Assembly: GCA_905221605.1 (NCBI GenBank)
Contig: CAJNDS010002124.1
Span: 64,001 to 111,995 of the forward strand
Source: Symbiodinium natans
Taxonomy: Eukaryota > Sar > Dinophyceae > Suessiales > Symbiodiniaceae
Direction of reading: 5' to 3'
DNA length: 47,995 nucleotides
Shown: in pieces, positions 12,375 to 24,373 of the stretch
Layout of the letters: each line of letters starts with the position of its first letter
Numbering within the stretch: the first letter of the stretch is position 1
The notes under the pieces: generated by a model
The model's database searches: none
What the model was told of the DNA's origin: nothing
What the model saw: the letters and a program-made list of their open reading frames with translations, nothing else
Made by a program: the position numbers and the translations under genes

Positions 12375-12615
12375 CACGCACGCACGCACGCACGCACGCA
12401 CGCCAGCGCGCACGCACGCCAGCGCGCACGCACACCAGCGCGCACGCACACCAGCGCGCACGCACACCAGCGTGCACGCACACCAGCGCGCACGCGCACG
12501 CGCACACGTGTCCGCGCCCGCACGCGCGCGAGCACCCGCGCCCGCACGTGCACACGCGCACGCTCTCGCACCCACACCCACACCCACGCCCACACCCACA
12601 CCCACACACGTTGAC
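12375..12615 (+). repeat. GC-rich CACG array with 16-bp tandem units
   Basis: (CACG)n is followed by about five copies of the unit CAGCGCGCACGCACAC (about 12404-12500). The array then decays through CGCGCACG-rich and CCCACA-rich sequence. It continues the array interrupted by the gap. Confidence 0.9.
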
Positions 12616-12941
12616 TTGTCTGGAACTGATGAGACGGACATTGATTGGACTGGACAACATCAAGCATGCTCGGTGACTATCGTCGTCATTGTGTGGGCTA
12701 GGTTTCAGGCCCCAGATCAGACCGCAGGAATGATCGTTGGGATGTGGGTTCTGTCCCTTGTGTCGTCGTCGTGCCAGACACCAGGAATGGCGTATGTTGT
12801 CGTCTGCCAGGTGCAATGCTGTAACACGTTGCGGGGATGAGGTTTCTGTCCCGTTGAGGATACCAGCTGCGGACGCAAAGGTACTCCTCATATAGCAGGT
12901 ACATTTGCACGTCTGCAGATCTGGGGCCCCCTGCGTGAAAT

Positions 12942-13013
12942 CGACACACACACACACACCCACACCTACACCCACACCCACACGCACACGCACACGCGCA
13001 CGCACACACACGC
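12942..13013 (+). repeat. (AC)n / CCCACA microsatellite
   Basis: ACAC, CACACCC and CACACGC units run for about 70 bp. An inverted counterpart, (TG)n, lies at 13555-13579, flanking the minus-strand ORF between them. Confidence 0.9.
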
Positions 13014-13019
13014 AAACCA

Positions 13020-13545
13020 GATGAACAAAAATTAAAGACACGGTGGGCTTAGGGGAAGGGAAGCTGGGAGTCCCGTCTGGGGGTACTCGAAGACGTTCCC
13101 GTTTCTTGTCTGCGCCGTATCCTGAAGGCAACTGTACTGGTATTTCACTACGTAACCGCATGTCAAATTGCTGTTGGGGGGGAACAAGCTCGAAGGATAC
13201 CCTCCGAAACTTGAGCGTTGCAGCGGCAACGGTGAGGCACGTCAGGGACATCTCAGGTCTCAGGGACATCTCAGGCACTGTTGCGATCCTCGCATCACGG
13301 TTTGCTCGATCCAGGAAGATTTGCAAGAGAGCCATGCGGCTTGACATGATGTTGAAGTTCTGGCAGGCTTCAGAAACATTGTGTTGCAGCTGTTTTATGG
13401 CACTTTGCCAGTCGTGTGCAGGACTCCACGTCCGTCGGCCTTGTAGCCAACCTTTCGAGCACAGAGGACTGCAAGATATTGCCGTGGCAGCCGCATTTGT
13501 GAAGACCGACAGGAACGTGTACATCTGTGCCTGTGTGATCTGTGT
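13020..13545 (-). CDS. Hypothetical minus-strand ORF between two microsatellites
   Basis: On the minus strand a frame is open across this interval and on into the flanking microsatellites. It contains protein-like segments such as AIKQLQHNVSEACQNFNIMS, MALLQIFLDRANRDARIA and LRSEIPVQLPSGYGADKK. The residue mix (amphipathic helices, few low-complexity runs) is better than the overlapping plus frame. No domain was recognised, and neither a start codon nor splice borders are clear. It may be an exon of a minus-strand gene or a retroposed fragment. Confidence 0.3.
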
Positions 13546-13554
13546 GACTCTGCC

Positions 13555-13579
13555 TTTGTCTGTGTGTGTGTGTGTGTGA
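13555..13579 (+). repeat. (TG)n microsatellite
   Basis: A short TG run, on the opposite strand sense to the AC runs at 12.9-13.0 kb. Confidence 0.9.
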
Positions 13580-15270
13580 GACTGCGCGTGGTTGTTTTGT
13601 CCAGGAAGTGGTCGAAGCGGTAATACTTCCCGAATCAAGAAGGTGGTGGGTACATGTTGCCAGCATTCTCGGACGATTGTCCAATTAGTTAGTTAGTTTG
13701 TTGCTACTTTCTGACACTGCCTGCCGTGCAGGTATGGTGTTTGCTATGCGGAGTTTTTTCACTCCTGGAACCCCGAGTGCTATGTGGCACACTCCTGGAA
13801 GGAAAGGGGAGTCAGATGGAGCAAGTGAAGCAGCTTACGCTAACACTGATGGCAACCGCCAGGGGCTCTTCCAAGATTTGCTGCTCGCGGTTGCCATGCA
13901 TGCTTCTGGCTTCACGCAGCCCAAGCTGGACCCAACTCACGAGCAGCAGCTGCCTTACTGTCCTGTCTTGCCCGCGCAGTTGTGCTTGGAGAGTCCAGTG
14001 CCGCCGTCACAGTCACGAGAAAGCTATGCTACTCGTATATAGGTCTTTGGAGCTTGTGTCTTCCTGTTTCGATGTCCCCCCGACCCCCCGGCTGACCTTA
14101 CCGAAGTCGGCGTCGAAACGGCCCAAGAAAGCGAAAAACGCAAAGAAAGAAAAACGCAAAACCTGAAAGCAAAAAAAATGGATGTAAACTGGAATAAACG
14201 CAAATTGACTCTAAAGATGCAAAACAACTCGAAAACGAGAAACGCACAGGACGTGAAAATAGAAAAGAAGCACTTTCGTGTTTTTGCGTGTTTAGCGCTT
14301 TTTGCATTGCGCGTTTCTCGCATATGTCGGACTGTTCGCTGCGGTTTGGCGCTCTTGGCGTCCTCCAGTCAAACGAAAAGTAAAGGCTGACACCCTAAAC
14401 AAAATCCAAACGAAAAGTACGCTGCTTCCAACCTTAAAACCTCAACCGAAACCCTGTCGTCCCCAACATGTTAGGATGAGGGGGGCTGGAAAATGGAGCT
14501 GCTGCTCATGCTTGACGTCTCTAGGAGCTGTCATAGCTACGAAGCTTCGCCGCTGGGGCGTGTCACATGGCCAGACAAGATGCACAGGCAAACGAAAATG
14601 GATTTCCATGCGTCGAGGATTCTGCTAGCTGTTTAACTTGAGCCCGAAAGCCAACCAGCCAAACACCCACGAATGGCGCGTGACCCGAAATCCGGCCTCC
14701 ATCTATGTACAGAGGTGGGGGATACCCTGTCTCCAGCAAACTAGCAACAAAACTTATATGTTTCAGAGACGCCTGACCCCAAAGCCCGCGCCAAACTCAA
14801 ATCAAAACCTAGATCTTCCAAACGCCTGAAGCCAAGAGTCCAAAGCACAGGTATTTCCGACATCCTGTCTTTCAAGCACAACAGTACATAGCTGATTAAT
14901 GCTGATTACGCATCTTGGTTACAACGTTCATTAGCTAAGATGACTTGGTTTGACCATAAGAACTTAAGCCTACAACCTCTAGCATCTCAAGCCCCAACCC
15001 CAAGAGGCTCTAATGAAATCTCGAAGTCAAAGATCTGAACGAAAACCAAAAATTGCGCTCTGAGCGGTATATCACGACTTCGGCAACAGCCGTAGCCAGT
15101 GGCCCTGAGTCGTGTTTTTTGAATGTTCTGACCGGTCCCGTTTGCTCATCATCCGCTGGCCTCTTGGCCTCAAATCCTGATTTTCGTTAGTCTGTTAAGC
15201 AACAATCTAGCCCGATTGTCATCTTCCACATCCTAGTTCACCTCACGCTTGCTGTTAAACCCTTCAAAAA
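13580..15270. other. No recognisable gene; A-rich AAACGCAAA patch
   Basis: Between about 14110 and 14330 the motif AAACGCAAA and close variants recur, followed by its complement (GCGTTTCTCGC), giving weak dyad symmetry. The stretch at 14.4-15.26 kb is A/C-rich with no coding signal. Confidence 0.35.
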
Positions 15271-15320
15271 GTGTGGAGATGGGGGCGGGGGGGTGGGGGC
15301 GGTGGGGGTGAGGTCGGCGG
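15271..15320 (+). repeat. G-run block (potential G-quadruplex)
   Basis: Five or more G runs of 4-7 bases lie within about 40 bp, matching the G-quadruplex pattern on the plus strand. It precedes a long CT-rich tract. Confidence 0.7.
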
Positions 15321-15461
15321 GTTTATGTATTTTATTCTTTCTTTGCCTCCAATCTTGTCCAGACTTGGAGGAGCGTGCTTGGTACCTCCAGACTCATGGG
15401 TGGGAAGGGGGGAAGCCTGGTCTGCTTGTTCTAGACGCCTCTCCGCTGGAAAGCGTCACAC

Positions 15462-15762
15462 GCTCGCTCGCTCTCTCTTTCTCTCTCTCTCTCTCTTTTG
15501 CTCGCTCTCTCTGTCGCCGCTCTTTCCCTCTCTCTCTTCTGTCTCTTCTGTCTCTTCTGCACTCACATCAACACACACACACACACACTCCTCCCTCTCC
15601 CTCCCTATCTGTCTCTGTCTCTGTCTCTGTCCCTGTCCCTGTCCGGTCTCTGTCTCTGTCTCTGTCCCTGTCTGTGTCTCTGTCTCCGTCTCAGTCTCCG
15701 TCTCCGTCTCTGTCTCCGTCTCTGTCTCTCTCTCTCTCTCTCTTTCTCTCGCTCGCTCCGGT
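15462..15762 (+). repeat. CT-rich microsatellite (CTCT, TCTGTC)
   Basis: Runs of CTCT, CTGTCT and CCGTCT units include a short (AC)n insert near 15571-15590. The Leu/Ser and Arg/Glu-rich frames here are low-complexity artefacts. Confidence 0.95.
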
Positions 15763-16190
15763 ACCCCCAAACTTGAAGTACATGGCTTCGGTCTGACACG
15801 GTGTACAAAGGTAAGGTCGACGAAGCACGCCCGTGAGGGATTAGGGAGGCGTCGCGGCAAGAACCGTAAAATCCCATGTTTGTTGCGAGGTTTTCGTGCG
15901 TTTCGCACCGTCGCGTTTGGCAGCTGGCGCGCGCCCTCTAGACAGCTAGCGAATCAGTGCGACGCGGACCGAAGACGCGGGGGCCCAGAGCCTGAACTCA
16001 ACCATGCAATGAACGTTTCCATCAGTAGTAGTTTTCGTCCACCTTGCTCTCAAGTGCTTGAAAAGTCCAGTGCCGGCCGCACCCTTACACTTGTAGCTCA
16101 GGTATGGACGACGACCAGAAGCTCTCATGAGGTGGGGGGTCTAGGTCGCGTGCCAGAGTCGAAATATTTACCAACTTTCTCTGTTTTCAG

Positions 16191-16667
16191 GCGGTACTTT
16201 GTCGACATGTTCTGCATTGTGTGGGGCTTTCTCGGACAGCGTTGGCAGAGACACCGTCATGACCATTCCGTGCCTGCCTTTATTGAACCCTCGCTGTCAC
16301 ATGAGGATCAGGCACATCGCATGCCGCAGATGAATCCTCGCTGCGAGACTGACAAGGTTGACTTTGTCATTGAAGAGTTGAGGCCCAGATATGAACATCA
16401 AATGCTGGTTGCGCCCTTTAACCCATCACCGTATGGAGAACAACGATGTGTTGCAGCACCATGTGCAGTCGAAAAGAAGTCAAGCTCATTGTGGCCATGG
16501 ACAGGGCCAGCCCGCCACTGTTGCAGCACTGTGGTGCTGATTGTTTTTTTTGCAGATAGTTGCCAGCTCTGCTCATGCTTGACCCACGGGTCTTCTTGCC
16601 GTCGTTCAACGTGAACATTGAACATCTGTACCTGCGCATCGAGAAAAAACTTTTGTCATGCCGATGA
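16191..16667 (+). CDS. Two phase-compatible exons, unknown protein C-terminus
   Basis: Exon 1 (16191-16407) follows a strong acceptor, TCTGTTTTCAG. It reads RYFVDMFCIVWGFLGQRW, continues through a His/Asp-rich stretch, and ends with VDFVIEELRPRYEHQML before a GT. Exon 2 begins at 16560 after a T-run and CAGATAG, in matching phase. It reads LPALLMLDPRVFLPSFNV, then EHLYLRIEKKL, and reaches TGA at 16665. The matching phase and good acceptors are the main support. The start of exon 1 has a short hydrophobic stretch. No family was recognised. Confidence 0.45.
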
Positions 16668-17202
16668 TGGCCAGCTTTTGGGAAGGATCACACGCCCCTG
16701 TCTCGTACTTGGTGCCTGTCTGTATTTCGGCTGCACTTTGCGGCTTCTGGCTTCACTTCCGTGCATCACGTGATTTTGCTCAAGGAAGTGTACTTTGCCA
16801 AGAAAAGTCAAATGCAACTTCTGGTGAGCGGGAGCCCCAAAAAGGCTTGTGCTTTTGAGGGGAGCTACCCAGCGCAGCAATTTGCTGTGAGGTTTCGGTC
16901 CCATCAGGCCAATGCCCAGACGGCGCAAAGGCTCGATGCTAGATTGTCCAGTGCATGTGCCAATCACACGGGTTGGAGGTTGGTAGACTACGGTTGGGTG
17001 ATGTTGGGTGTTGTTGGTCATGACTGAACGCCCTGAATCCCATCTCTTTTGCAAACGGGTTAAATCTTAGTCGTAACAGCACCTGCATGTTAAGTCAGGG
17101 CCGCTGCAGAATCAAACAAGACAAGGCATGCTAGTTCGTTTGTGCTGGAGCTGGGCTGGAGTTTACCAGGTCTGACATGGGCAGAGTCCCAAACTTCTTC
17201 AG

Positions 17203-17307
17203 AAGACGACATGGAGTTCTTGAAGCAGGAGGGCCACGTCGCGTTCCACCACCATTCCAAAGATTTGAAGAAATTTGAAGGATCTGTCGTTTGCCTTGTG
17301 CTGGTCA
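17203..17307 (+). CDS. Putative exon, function unknown
   Basis: After AACTTCTTCAG the frame reads DDMEFLKQEGHVAFHHHSKD and LKKFEGSVVCLVLVRK. The residue mix is protein-like and the acceptor is plausible, but the donor is not clear. It could be the next exon of the gene at 16.2-16.7 kb if the TGA there lies in an intron. Confidence 0.33.
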
Positions 17308-18058
17308 GGAAATGCTCCGTGGACCCGGCATTGGCGCGAGACTTGTCAGTTTTTTGGCGAGGTCGAAAGGGGATCGTGGAAATCGCAGGCATTTGGGAGA
17401 TGAAGATAAACAAAACAAAGAGGAGACGTAAACCGCCGTGCAATAACATACATTGCTACACTCATGCCTGTCATTTGTTCTTTGATCCTGGGGTGTAATT
17501 TGCTTGGTCCTTCCGCGGACCGCTGCCATGCCAACCGCCGCGAGTTGACTAGCCGCAGGTGCTACTAGAGCACATCATGGAGACCATGCATGGTTTGCTC
17601 ACCATGTTGTCGGTCCACCTGCCAGACAAAGGACATTCGAAGAAGAAGTTGTCAAGCCTTTGCAGAAACAGACGCTAGAAACGCCGGCAGCTCAGCCAGC
17701 AAGCTTGTAATAATTTAATGCTTGCCGACTTTGTTTGCCGCACGCCATAGGCATGTTGCTGTTTACATGTCTGCATGGCCTGGCTCTTTAGACAGTTTTC
17801 TCACATACGCCAGGTATCGCGCAGTTTATGACCTCATGCCTGTTGACCAGAAGGAGGCAGGGTGGCAAAGGTGATTCGAAGTAGTGGTTCGCCGCGACTG
17901 CATGTGGTCGCCGGAGTGGCTCCACATTTATGGGAGCAAGAGAAGCATCACACTCCCGAGACAATGAGGTTGGATTCTCCGATGGGGTTGGACTGGGGTT
18001 GAACTGGATGGCGTGAGGTTAAGTAAGAATCTCAGTGTCAGGACAATGGAAAGCACAG

Positions 18059-18199
18059 GTGGGACCTCTTGAAAGCATCAACGAGACTAACGGGTCCGGC
18101 ATGAGGGTCCTGAAGCAAGCAATCTCTCAGACGACGCTTCGCAACGACACTGTTATCAGGGCTTTTCTTAAGACCGGAAAACGCTCTTGGATGCTACCA
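18059..18199 (+). CDS. Internal exon, 47 codons, function unknown
   Basis: The borders are clean: AAAGCACAG before it and GTAAGT after it. The interval is exactly 141 bases and open in frame. It reads VGPLESINETNGSGMRVLK, then QAISQTTLRNDTVIRAF and LKTGKRSWMLP. The segment has helical, polar character and ends in a basic/aromatic motif. No family could be named. Confidence 0.5.
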
Positions 18200-18314
18200 G
18201 TAAGTCCGTAGCTACTGGAGGACCTTTTGATGGCCTTCCATTAGCGTATTAAAGACTCATGCAAGCTAGCTTGCTTCTGGGCTCAAGATTGCTTCAAGGG
18301 AACGTGCTTGTTTT

Positions 18315-18345
18315 CGGGGGAAGGGGGGGGGGAAGGGGGGTTAAC
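18315..18345 (+). repeat. G-run block (potential G-quadruplex)
   Basis: Three long G runs (5, 10 or more, and 6 bases) separated by AA lie within about 30 bp. As at 15.3 kb, a CT-rich tract follows within about 150 bp. Confidence 0.65.
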
Positions 18346-18379
18346 AGTACCAATTTGATGTCTTGGGGAAGGTTGCCTA

Positions 18380-18536
18380 CTCCACTTCCCTCCCTCTTCT
18401 CGCGCTCACGCTCCTCCCTGCTCAGGGCGCCTCCATCTGCGTCTCCACGCTACCCGCGTTCTCTCTCTCTCTCTCACTGCCTCTCTGTCTGTCTGTCGCT
18501 CTCTCTCTCTCTCTCTCCCTCTCTCCGTCTGGTGCG
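18380..18536 (+). repeat. CT-rich microsatellite
   Basis: TCCCTCC, CTCTCT and CTGTCTGT units. This is the second G-run plus CT-run pair in the window. Confidence 0.85.
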
Positions 18537-19510
18537 CTTGCCCACGGCATCTCCTCGCGCTTCAGCTAGCTTTCATTGGCCTCGGCTTGCCCCCCAAGTC
18601 CAAGGTCATGTCAGTGATTGGTTGGGCTCCTTGTGTTGCCTGCGCTTTGTTGACTTCCAGGAGTGCGACTGGGTGAAAGCTCAGGACGACGCACGGGAGG
18701 ACAGCAGCTGGCATGACTCAGCGTGGTTCAAAGGCTTGTGATGCTGATTTAGTGAGTCAGGACATGAAGATGTTTGCGGAGAATGGCAACGTGGAAGCTC
18801 GCTAGACAAGATCGGACGTGAAGTGTGGACAGGAAAACTGTGTGTTGGGCAGAGGTGTCCACTTCTTTCTTTTTGAGAAGTGGTTTCTCTCTGCAAGAGC
18901 CAGCCAGATTCAGCCATTCTGAACCTAGAACCCGTCACCGAAGTTGTTGCCCCCCGGGGGTTGGGGCCATCCGACCATCCTTCTCGTGTAAGCAGATGAT
19001 CGACCGACGTTGTAGGGGAAATGCGTGCACATTCAGCAGACATGGCACAGTCAAAGCCGCACGGAACAGTAGCGATGGTAGGACAGCCCTGAGCTTGAAA
19101 ATAGGTGGGTCACGTCGAAACACTACAAAGTGAGATTTGCCACCACACTCCAAAGCAGGTGAGGCAACACTGTTGAACAGGCTGCATTGCGTTGTGAGTT
19201 GTAATGGATCTTTCCCAGCAGCAAAGGAGAAGCTACGCGATGCAATAGATGCTGGCGTGGCCGTGCAAATTGAGGCAGTCACAATCAAGTGATGTGGCGT
19301 TGCGTGTTTTTGACGCATGGCAATCTTCTCAGGAAAATACCATGTTGCCAATGCGGCAGCGGCCGTTCTCTAAGTGCCGTCGCTTTCAAAGTTCTCTAAC
19401 CATCATCAGACCTCGTTTTATTGGCGAGGTTTGCACAACTGGAACTAGCCCTTACATTGAACACAGAGGCCTGAGGCAGAAATTCACAACTCTTCTGAAT
19501 TGTCGTTGAC

Positions 19511-19630
19511 GACGCAGCCTCGTTGACATGTCTCATCGAATGCTCGCTGAAGGCGAGGTTTACCCTTGAAGATCACATCTCGGAGCTGAAGCGGACGTTG
19601 CATGCCGCGGAAGAGGCTGAAGTCTGGTGT
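19511..19630 (+). CDS. Putative exon, helical
   Basis: The frame reads LIECSLKARFTLEDHISELK, then RTLHAAEEAEVW. This has heptad-like spacing (L, I, L, L) typical of an alpha-helix or coiled coil. An AG precedes it (ACGACGCAG) and GT dinucleotides follow. No family was recognised. Confidence 0.33.
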
Positions 19631-22596
19631 GGGTGGGGGGAGGAAAAGGGCGTGGGTAGGACTATTATGATGTTATGCGGCGTTTGTGTTCTACTTGCAG
19701 ATTTCTGGCATTCTCTGACGCAGTGCATATTCTAGCGCGGGCAGCTTGCGATGAAGCTTGAGTGGCGCAGGCATATACAAGCCTACCCCGCTCAAAAGTA
19801 CGAGTGATTGGGAATGTGTACCTCGCTCAAGCTAAACAAGATGTCATCTGTGGTATGCAGCTCTGAGTTCTGAGTCTCGAGGCTGTTTTCCCTTAGAGCG
19901 CCGCTGCTGCAGAGTAGCAGCTCGGCAATCTGTGGAACTTGCATGCCTTCAGGCAGATGTTCAGGATCCGGAGCTCTTCAGCGCATGCCTCAGCTGGCCA
20001 AATCACAGCAGAATCGTCATAAGTATACGTAAGTTAATCGAACCGAATCGAACCAGGTCGAGGACGTCAAAGGTGCGGGCTTGGAAGCGCCGTGTTCGTC
20101 TGATGTGAGTATTGATTCGTCGCTTTTCGCTTTGAGCACTGTGCTGACATCGACAGGCTCTGGGAGCAAGAGGAGGAGGTACGAAAGCAAAACGAGCGTA
20201 AGGCAGGGGAGTGATAACTTAGGACTTAGGATCAACTGACAGCCCTTGCGATTGCTGGACGCCCGACACGCCCCCGATGGTCTTTGCAAAACTGTTGCAA
20301 AAGTGAGGTGATGGACAGCTAGCTGTTTGTCCCCCTGTCAAAGTTCGCAGATGAAGAGTTTCATGTTCAGAGAGACCTCCGGTGTTGATCTACCTTGGGG
20401 CTAACATGGCCAACCCTCGCGAAATAGGGCAGGGGCGGGGTGAATCCTAGGTTCTCATTATCGCGATCCGCATTGCAGGGGGACTTGTTTTGTGAGGCTT
20501 TGGTCGCCTTGTCTCAGAATGGAAGCGAGGAAGAAAGGCGAGAGGCGCCAGATGATTTGTCTGCCAGTTCTCGCGGTGTTTTGACAGGTCTCCGGTATAT
20601 AGTAGTATGCCTTGCTTTGTCTTAGTTCTTAGGTATTGTGAGACGGGAGGCGGTGATGCGCTAAGTGTGCACGGCTTTTTCAACGCTTGAACGCAGCAAC
20701 CCCCCCTGGGGCAAGGAAGTCACAGACTCGAAGGCTGTCGGTCCAATCAACATCTATCTATCAACCATGATGGCATTATTCACGTCTCGCATTCGCAGCA
20801 GAGTGGATTCGGCGCACTGCGAACCTGGTGGGACAGGGCTCGCACTTTGGGCTCTTGTGGCGGTTTCTCTTCGAACCATCGAGCCGAAGTCCTTGCGCCC
20901 GTATATATGCTGCAATGAGTTTAACTGTTTGCAGGCTTGCGTCGAGGGTTCCCGGAATTGTCAGATTTGGTTGGTGGCAATTGCTTGCGGGGCCTCGCGA
21001 GCTTGGTTCCCTCGGCTAAATTCAAAGAGCAGTGAAAAGCATAGTACGTATTGTCCCGTAACAGGCGCCCTCCATTGCACGATATTGTACGGCCCTGCAG
21101 AAACGTCGTGCGACCTCACTTTGATTCCCCGCAAGTGACGTTGTCAGCATCGTGCAGGCAAGGAAAATACTTGTGTTCCTGGAGATGGCAGATGCCGCTG
21201 AGGTGTGTGGCATATAAGACTGCATGCATGGTTCAATGCCATATGTTTTGAAGTGTTTCGAAATTTTTTCGCCATTCTGACGAAAGGCGAGAGACTTGGA
21301 TGCCCTGCTGAGCTTGCTGCCAGAAGCAGAATTGGCAGCCGTGGAGCCGGACCAGGCCAAACGGCGGTGTTGCCAGTCTCACAAGTCTGACAGAGAATGT
21401 GGGAGTGTAGCACTCCGGAGGAGGCTGAAGTTGCTGCTGGTTGGCGCTTGATTCGTGAGTGCACTCCCTAGCAGCACCGTGTGGGTATGTGACGCCGCCC
21501 AGACGGAGCCCAGTGCGAGCTGAGGTTGGAACTGGCAGCTCACCCGGCTCCCGCCAGGCATGACAATGGCATGCATGATCATGGGATTGTTGAGGCAGCT
21601 GCACTGAAGCGGAGAGACCTCAAGGCGTGGAGCGTTTGAACATTGCATTTCAGGGGTGCAGAGTGCGCCATCTTCCGGGGAAGCGCAGGGCGTTCTAGCT
21701 TCATTCATACCAAGGTAAAAACAATTCAGACATTCGGGTGAAGCGACAATCATGAGAGCTTCATGGGAAGATCCACAGCCAAACTCTTCAGGTGAAGCAC
21801 CATGCTCCGAAGTTAAGTGCGGCACTGCCGAAGCTTGAGCGAAGCCAGTAGCTTCAGAGCTTTAACGGTACGTGCCAGCGTCAGGCGTTTCATTTCATCC
21901 TATTCAGCCTCTTCGCCCAGCATGTATGCAGTGATGGCCCATGCCGCAAGGAGATTCGCGAGCGTCTTGAAGCTGCTCGTGCCGCCCTGGTTGAGGCGCC
22001 TTGCAACACATCCGCCTTGCAACACATGAGAACTCCTGCGCGGAACAGCGGGTGTCAAAAGCAGATGTTGTGAAGTTGTCACGAAGTGGGAGTTCCTCGC
22101 CAGGACGAGAAGGTTCTCGAAGCAGCGCGCAAGCTAGCGCTTGGTGAAATCAGAGAGGGCACAAAATCGCAGAATGCGGAGGTGCCAGAGTGCTAGCGGG
22201 TGCCATGCGTGGCAGAACTTTGTGCTTGCTTGCATTACCTCGCTTCTCTGCCAGATGCTGCTGCGTGCCTTGGACGAGGGCAAAGCTGCCGGGCTGACGG
22301 ACTGCACAGACTGCACAGACTGCACAGAGTTTGGGCAGCTTCTGCTTGCTGCATATTGTTCCATCCTTGGCCACTCATGCGGGAGTTTATCATGCGGGAA
22401 GGACGACCAACTCTACACGGGCAAGGGTGCCTTTTTGAAGATGCAGGCAGGTTGGTTGCATGGCTATTTTTCGCCATCTGGGGCCGTATGGCAACGGGTG
22501 CCACACAAGAGGTTCCAGGGAGTGAGGAGACGTGAGGAGAGGGCGGCGACATGTGGGGACCCTCGCCCCGTGCAAGGGCGCTTGTCCCTAACTTAG
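19631..22596. other. Mostly intron-like; a few exon-like pieces
   Basis: Exon-like pieces include 21948-22070 (RKEIRERLEAARAALVEA, a charged helix) and 22240-22300 (a CVAELCACLHYLASLPDAAA frame). A 9-bp tandem repeat ACTGCACAG, three copies, lies at about 22300-22330. Nothing supports a named function. Confidence 0.3.
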
Positions 22597-22799
22597 CTTT
22601 GAGACATTTGGGACAACGCTTTTTGAGCCAGGCCGCTGCCATTGCTCAAAGCACAGATGCTGAGGAGTGCTGTGTGCGTGCTTCAGAGGGTCTTTTCTCC
22701 AACGCTGCGGTCTCCCGGAAGGATTTTCGCAAAGTCTTGGCCGTGGCTGCAGACATGGGGATGCCAGACCACAAGGTCCTCGCAATTGGTTTGATGTAG
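22597..22799 (+). CDS. Terminal exon of an unknown helical protein
   Basis: After TAACTTAG the frame reads LRHLGQRFLSQAAAIAQ and continues through DAEECCVRASEGLFSNAAV and SRKDFRKVLAVAADMGMP. It ends HKVLAIGLM before TAG. The residue mix is convincingly protein-like, with several amphipathic helices. The acceptor and in-frame stop suggest a last exon. The family was not recognised, and upstream exons are not confidently identified. Confidence 0.48.
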
Positions 22800-24284
22800 A
22801 AGCACCAGGATGCAACCACCGCAACCACCCTTTCTTAGCTCAAAATCACACGGAGTGCCTGCACGCCTTTAACGTAGCTGAGGACTTGGTTGAAACCCGA
22901 TCCAGATTGGCACTCTTGGAGCTATGCTGGAGCCTTAGCCGTACTTCGCGAGGCTAGGCGACCATCGGCCAGCTCGGTTGGGTCGCAATGGTGCAACTAG
23001 TCTCGCTTTCCAGAAATCGGCGAGCCTAAAGCGCCTGACTTTAGGGGTTGGCAATCAGTGACAGCAGTTTGAACATGCGCAGTTATCGGCCAGCCGGAAC
23101 TCCTGCACAAATCAAATAGCAACCCAAACCCCGTATTGTCCTTAATTGAAAAAATTCTCCAACCCGACTCCGAAATTATGAGGAAACCTTAAGTAAGCCC
23201 CAAGACCCAAGTCCAAATTGACCCTCAATGTGGATCCATCCGCCGAGAAGCAATTGATCCACATATCATTTTTATCGCTTCGTGCATGGAGAAATCGATT
23301 GGGGAAGCTCGAGGAAATGCAGCAGCCGATCTTTTTTCCTGTAGTCGAGGCGCGGCCACAGATGGGACCGACATCAGCCAGCTGCGCCAATGCCTGCAAA
23401 ACGTCAGCGCCTGGATGCCATCATACTCCGTCACTGGCCCGTCAGCCTCGAATGGGCAACAATTTCTTTGTGTATTCAGGCCAAGGAGCACAACGTGGAC
23501 AAGGATGAACTTGAGAAAGGTGCCTTCAGGCGTAGCAGCAGTAAATTCCTCATGACAAAGTGGATTTGCATTCCACCATGTTCCACCTGTGTGAGGCTTT
23601 GTGTCCTGGAGCTTCAGCAGGCAACCGTAGACTTCGATTCAGAAAGACTCAGGCTGGACAGCTGAGAAATCATGTAGAAGGAAGTACGTCGGGATGTAGG
23701 GATATGTAGGGCAGACGTGGCACATCGTGGCACCTTGCTGTCTCCATCTGTCTGCCCAACGCAAGGGACGCCATGCTGGAGGCCAAGGCTGGCCATTGCC
23801 TTGATGTTGCTGGGGGCTTTTTGGGGCTTTGGGGCCCCACTCAGTGCAACCTCGAAGCAACTGGCTTCTGCAGGAGCGTGCAGCTCCAAGCGACTTGTTC
23901 CCACCAGCAAAGCGCAAGCTGGCCAGTATTTTCCCTGAGGCTCCACTCGTTACAGATTTGTCCACACGTTACAGTCTCGGAACGGATTTGACAGCACGTC
24001 TCTGACTTTATCAACCTCGGTTGTCAACTAATGTCCATCTCACCAGGCCCATACAGGCCCAGTATTCATACGGCCAGGCTTACACGGAGTGGATGCTCAC
24101 CGAACTTGAGGAGGCAACTCATGAGCTGTCTCTTGAGCCGTAAAGTTGCTGCATGTTGCTGCCGAAGTTTGTGACTTTTGCTTTGTGAATCTCTGTGAGA
24201 CTCTTGCTATGCTGGATGATGATTCATCGTCGGGTGTTCTTCGTCGGGAACTTGCCGCTGCGAAGCAACGTGATTGAGGATCGG
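22800..24284. other. No recognisable gene
   Basis: Short open frames only. A plus frame at 23.39-23.66 kb and one at 23.77-23.94 kb have mixed composition but no domain or borders. Confidence 0.3.
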
Positions 24285-24373
24285 TGACCAACATGATCAA
24301 CCAAGGAGCTGTCTTGAAGGAGGCTGTGGATGCCAAGGACCTTGCCTTAGCACAGAACACGCTGCTTGTTCTT
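24285..24373 (+). CDS. Putative exon with GTGAGT donor
   Basis: The frame reads NMINQGAVLKEAVDAKDLAL, then AQNTLLVL, and is followed directly by GTGAGT. An upstream piece (about 24210-24275) reads DDDSSSGVLRRELAAAKQRD and may be the preceding exon in another phase. The helical, charged composition suggests a structural or adaptor protein. No family was recognised. Confidence 0.38.

Noticed and set aside
11854-12840. Long His/Thr-rich plus frames and Cys/Val-rich minus frames
   Set aside because: They are translations of AC/TG simple repeats running through an assembly gap.
15085-15106. Dinoflagellate spliced-leader relic (CCGTAGCCA then GGC..GAG)
   Set aside because: Only the first nine bases match convincingly; the rest diverges, and no retrogene follows.
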